A stretch of DNA of 6,876 nucleotides, from assembly GCF_003344345.1 (NCBI RefSeq), contig NZ_QPIP01000075.1:1-6876 (forward strand). Reading direction: 5' to 3'. Below, one piece after another: positions 6,248-6,876 of the stretch. The DNA is from Wolbachia endosymbiont of Cylisticus convexus (GTDB taxonomy: Bacteria > Pseudomonadota > Alphaproteobacteria > Rickettsiales > Anaplasmataceae). The position numbers and the translations under genes were made by a program. Below the pieces are notes generated by a model. That model was not told the DNA's origin, did no database searches, and saw only the letters and a list, made by a program, of their open reading frames with translations. The first letter of the stretch is position 1; each line of letters begins with the position of its first letter.

Positions 6248-6876
6248 GTGAAGGTAAATAGTTATGACGTAAGGAAAAAGGTAATGGAAGCGTTGGATGA
6301 AGGAGAAAACTATTGCCAAGAGATTTAAGATCGGAAAAACAACTTTATATGAGTGGAAGAAAAGACGTGAGAAAACGGGAGATTTTCAGTCAAAAACGTG
6401 GGCTATAACCATAAAATTACCGACTGGAATGCATTTGCAAGGTGGCAAAACTCAGTCAGAGATGCTGGTGCAATATTAGTAGACAATCGAGCACTTAAAA
6501 ATATAGGATTCACAAGACTTACGGATACAAAGAAAGAAATGAGGAAAAGCGAGCTCAATTTGTAAGGGTTATAGCGACAAAAGAACCTCAAAACTTAGTA
6601 TATATAGATGAATCTGGTATTGATAATACCGAAGACTATCCCTATGGATATTGCCAGAAAGGACAGCCCTAAAATCTGGAATCAGCATGGTTGCAGCCTT
6701 AAGTGGAAGAAAAATAGTTGCTCCGTTAATCTTTGAAGGCCACTGCAATATGTTAATAAATGGTTTGAGCAATTTCTGACACCGATCTGGACAAACTTTG
6801 ATAATGCTACTTTTCATAAGTCTAATAAGATTACCGAACTTGCTAAAGGGGTTGGTGCAGAAATTTTATATCTGCC
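6248..6876 (+). pseudogene. IS630-type transposase, multiply frameshifted, runs off window
   Basis: This is a dead DDE transposase of the IS630/Tc1-mariner kind. Conserved pieces occur in the right order but in changing frames: SYDVRKKVMEALDEG (from about 6260), a helix-turn-helix KTIAKRFKIGKTTLYEWKKR (from about 6306), GYNHKITDWNAF, GGKTQSEM, ALKNIGFTR, YGYKERNEEKRAQFV leading to VYIDESGIDNTEDYPYGY with the first catalytic Asp, then ALKSGISMVAAL, KWFEQFL, and FDNATFHKSNKI with the second Asp region, ending near GAEILYLP at the edge. I count at least seven frame changes, and a piece between CQKGQP and ALKSG is missing. The start is uncertain; the usual ATG is not present and a GTG at 6248 is the nearest in-frame start. 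It lies downstream of coq9 in the same direction. The final part of the gene would lie beyond 6876. Confidence 0.88.

Larger units (their letters stand above)
6161..6876 (+). mobile_element. IS630-type insertion sequence remnant
   Basis: This is the element carrying the broken transposase above. The left boundary is set tentatively at the TA that begins the inverted-repeat cluster near 6161, because IS630-type elements insert at TA dinucleotides. The right end is outside the window, so neither the terminal repeats nor the target duplication can be checked. With its transposase dead it is not self-mobile. Confidence 0.5.

Noticed and set aside
6095..6817. Minus-strand ORFs at 6095-6319, 6403-6591 and 6569-6817
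   Set aside because: They are antisense to the end of coq9 and to the recognisable IS630-type transposase pieces.
1..6876. CRISPR array, tRNA, rRNA or novel defence-type gene cluster
   Set aside because: I saw no regularly spaced repeats, no cloverleaf-like segments and no unrecognised multi-gene block; the only unknown gene is the 115-residue one at 2212-2559.

Overview
The window is AT-rich and looks like the chromosome of an obligate intracellular alphaproteobacterium of the Anaplasmataceae, most probably Wolbachia. Three things point there: alphaproteobacterial housekeeping genes with almost no Shine-Dalgarno sequences, decayed IS481- and IS630-type transposases that match my memory of Wolbachia copies, and a palindrome inside murD that resembles a dispersed Wolbachia repeat. 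The species call is inference from pattern recognition; no search was run.

Layout. Bases 1-1070 are insertion-sequence debris on the minus strand: a frameshifted IS481-type transposase running off the left edge (1-620), an unassigned 621-860 stretch, and a short 5' remnant of a second related copy (861-1070). Bases 1111-2139 are murG (minus). Bases 2212-2559 encode a small hydrophilic protein I do not recognise (plus), which meets lpd (dihydrolipoamide dehydrogenase, 2556-3938, minus) tail to tail with overlapping stop codons. A 231-base divergent intergenic region with a good sigma-70-like promoter and hairpins precedes murD (4170-5537, plus), which is followed 6 bases later by a COQ9-family gene (5544-6155). 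Bases 6156-6876 hold weak hairpins and a badly frameshifted IS630-type transposase that runs off the right edge.

How the genes fit together. MurD and MurG are the D-glutamate-adding cytoplasmic step and the final membrane step of lipid II synthesis, so the window supports a retained lipid II pathway. Lpd serves the 2-oxoacid dehydrogenase complexes, and COQ9 supports ubiquinone synthesis; both feed aerobic respiration. The intact core genes lie between two patches of dead mobile elements.

I found no convincing new multi-gene system. The most interesting signal is the 18-bp perfect palindrome read in frame inside murD, followed by the shared deletion in the two IS481-type remnants and the structured leader of murD.
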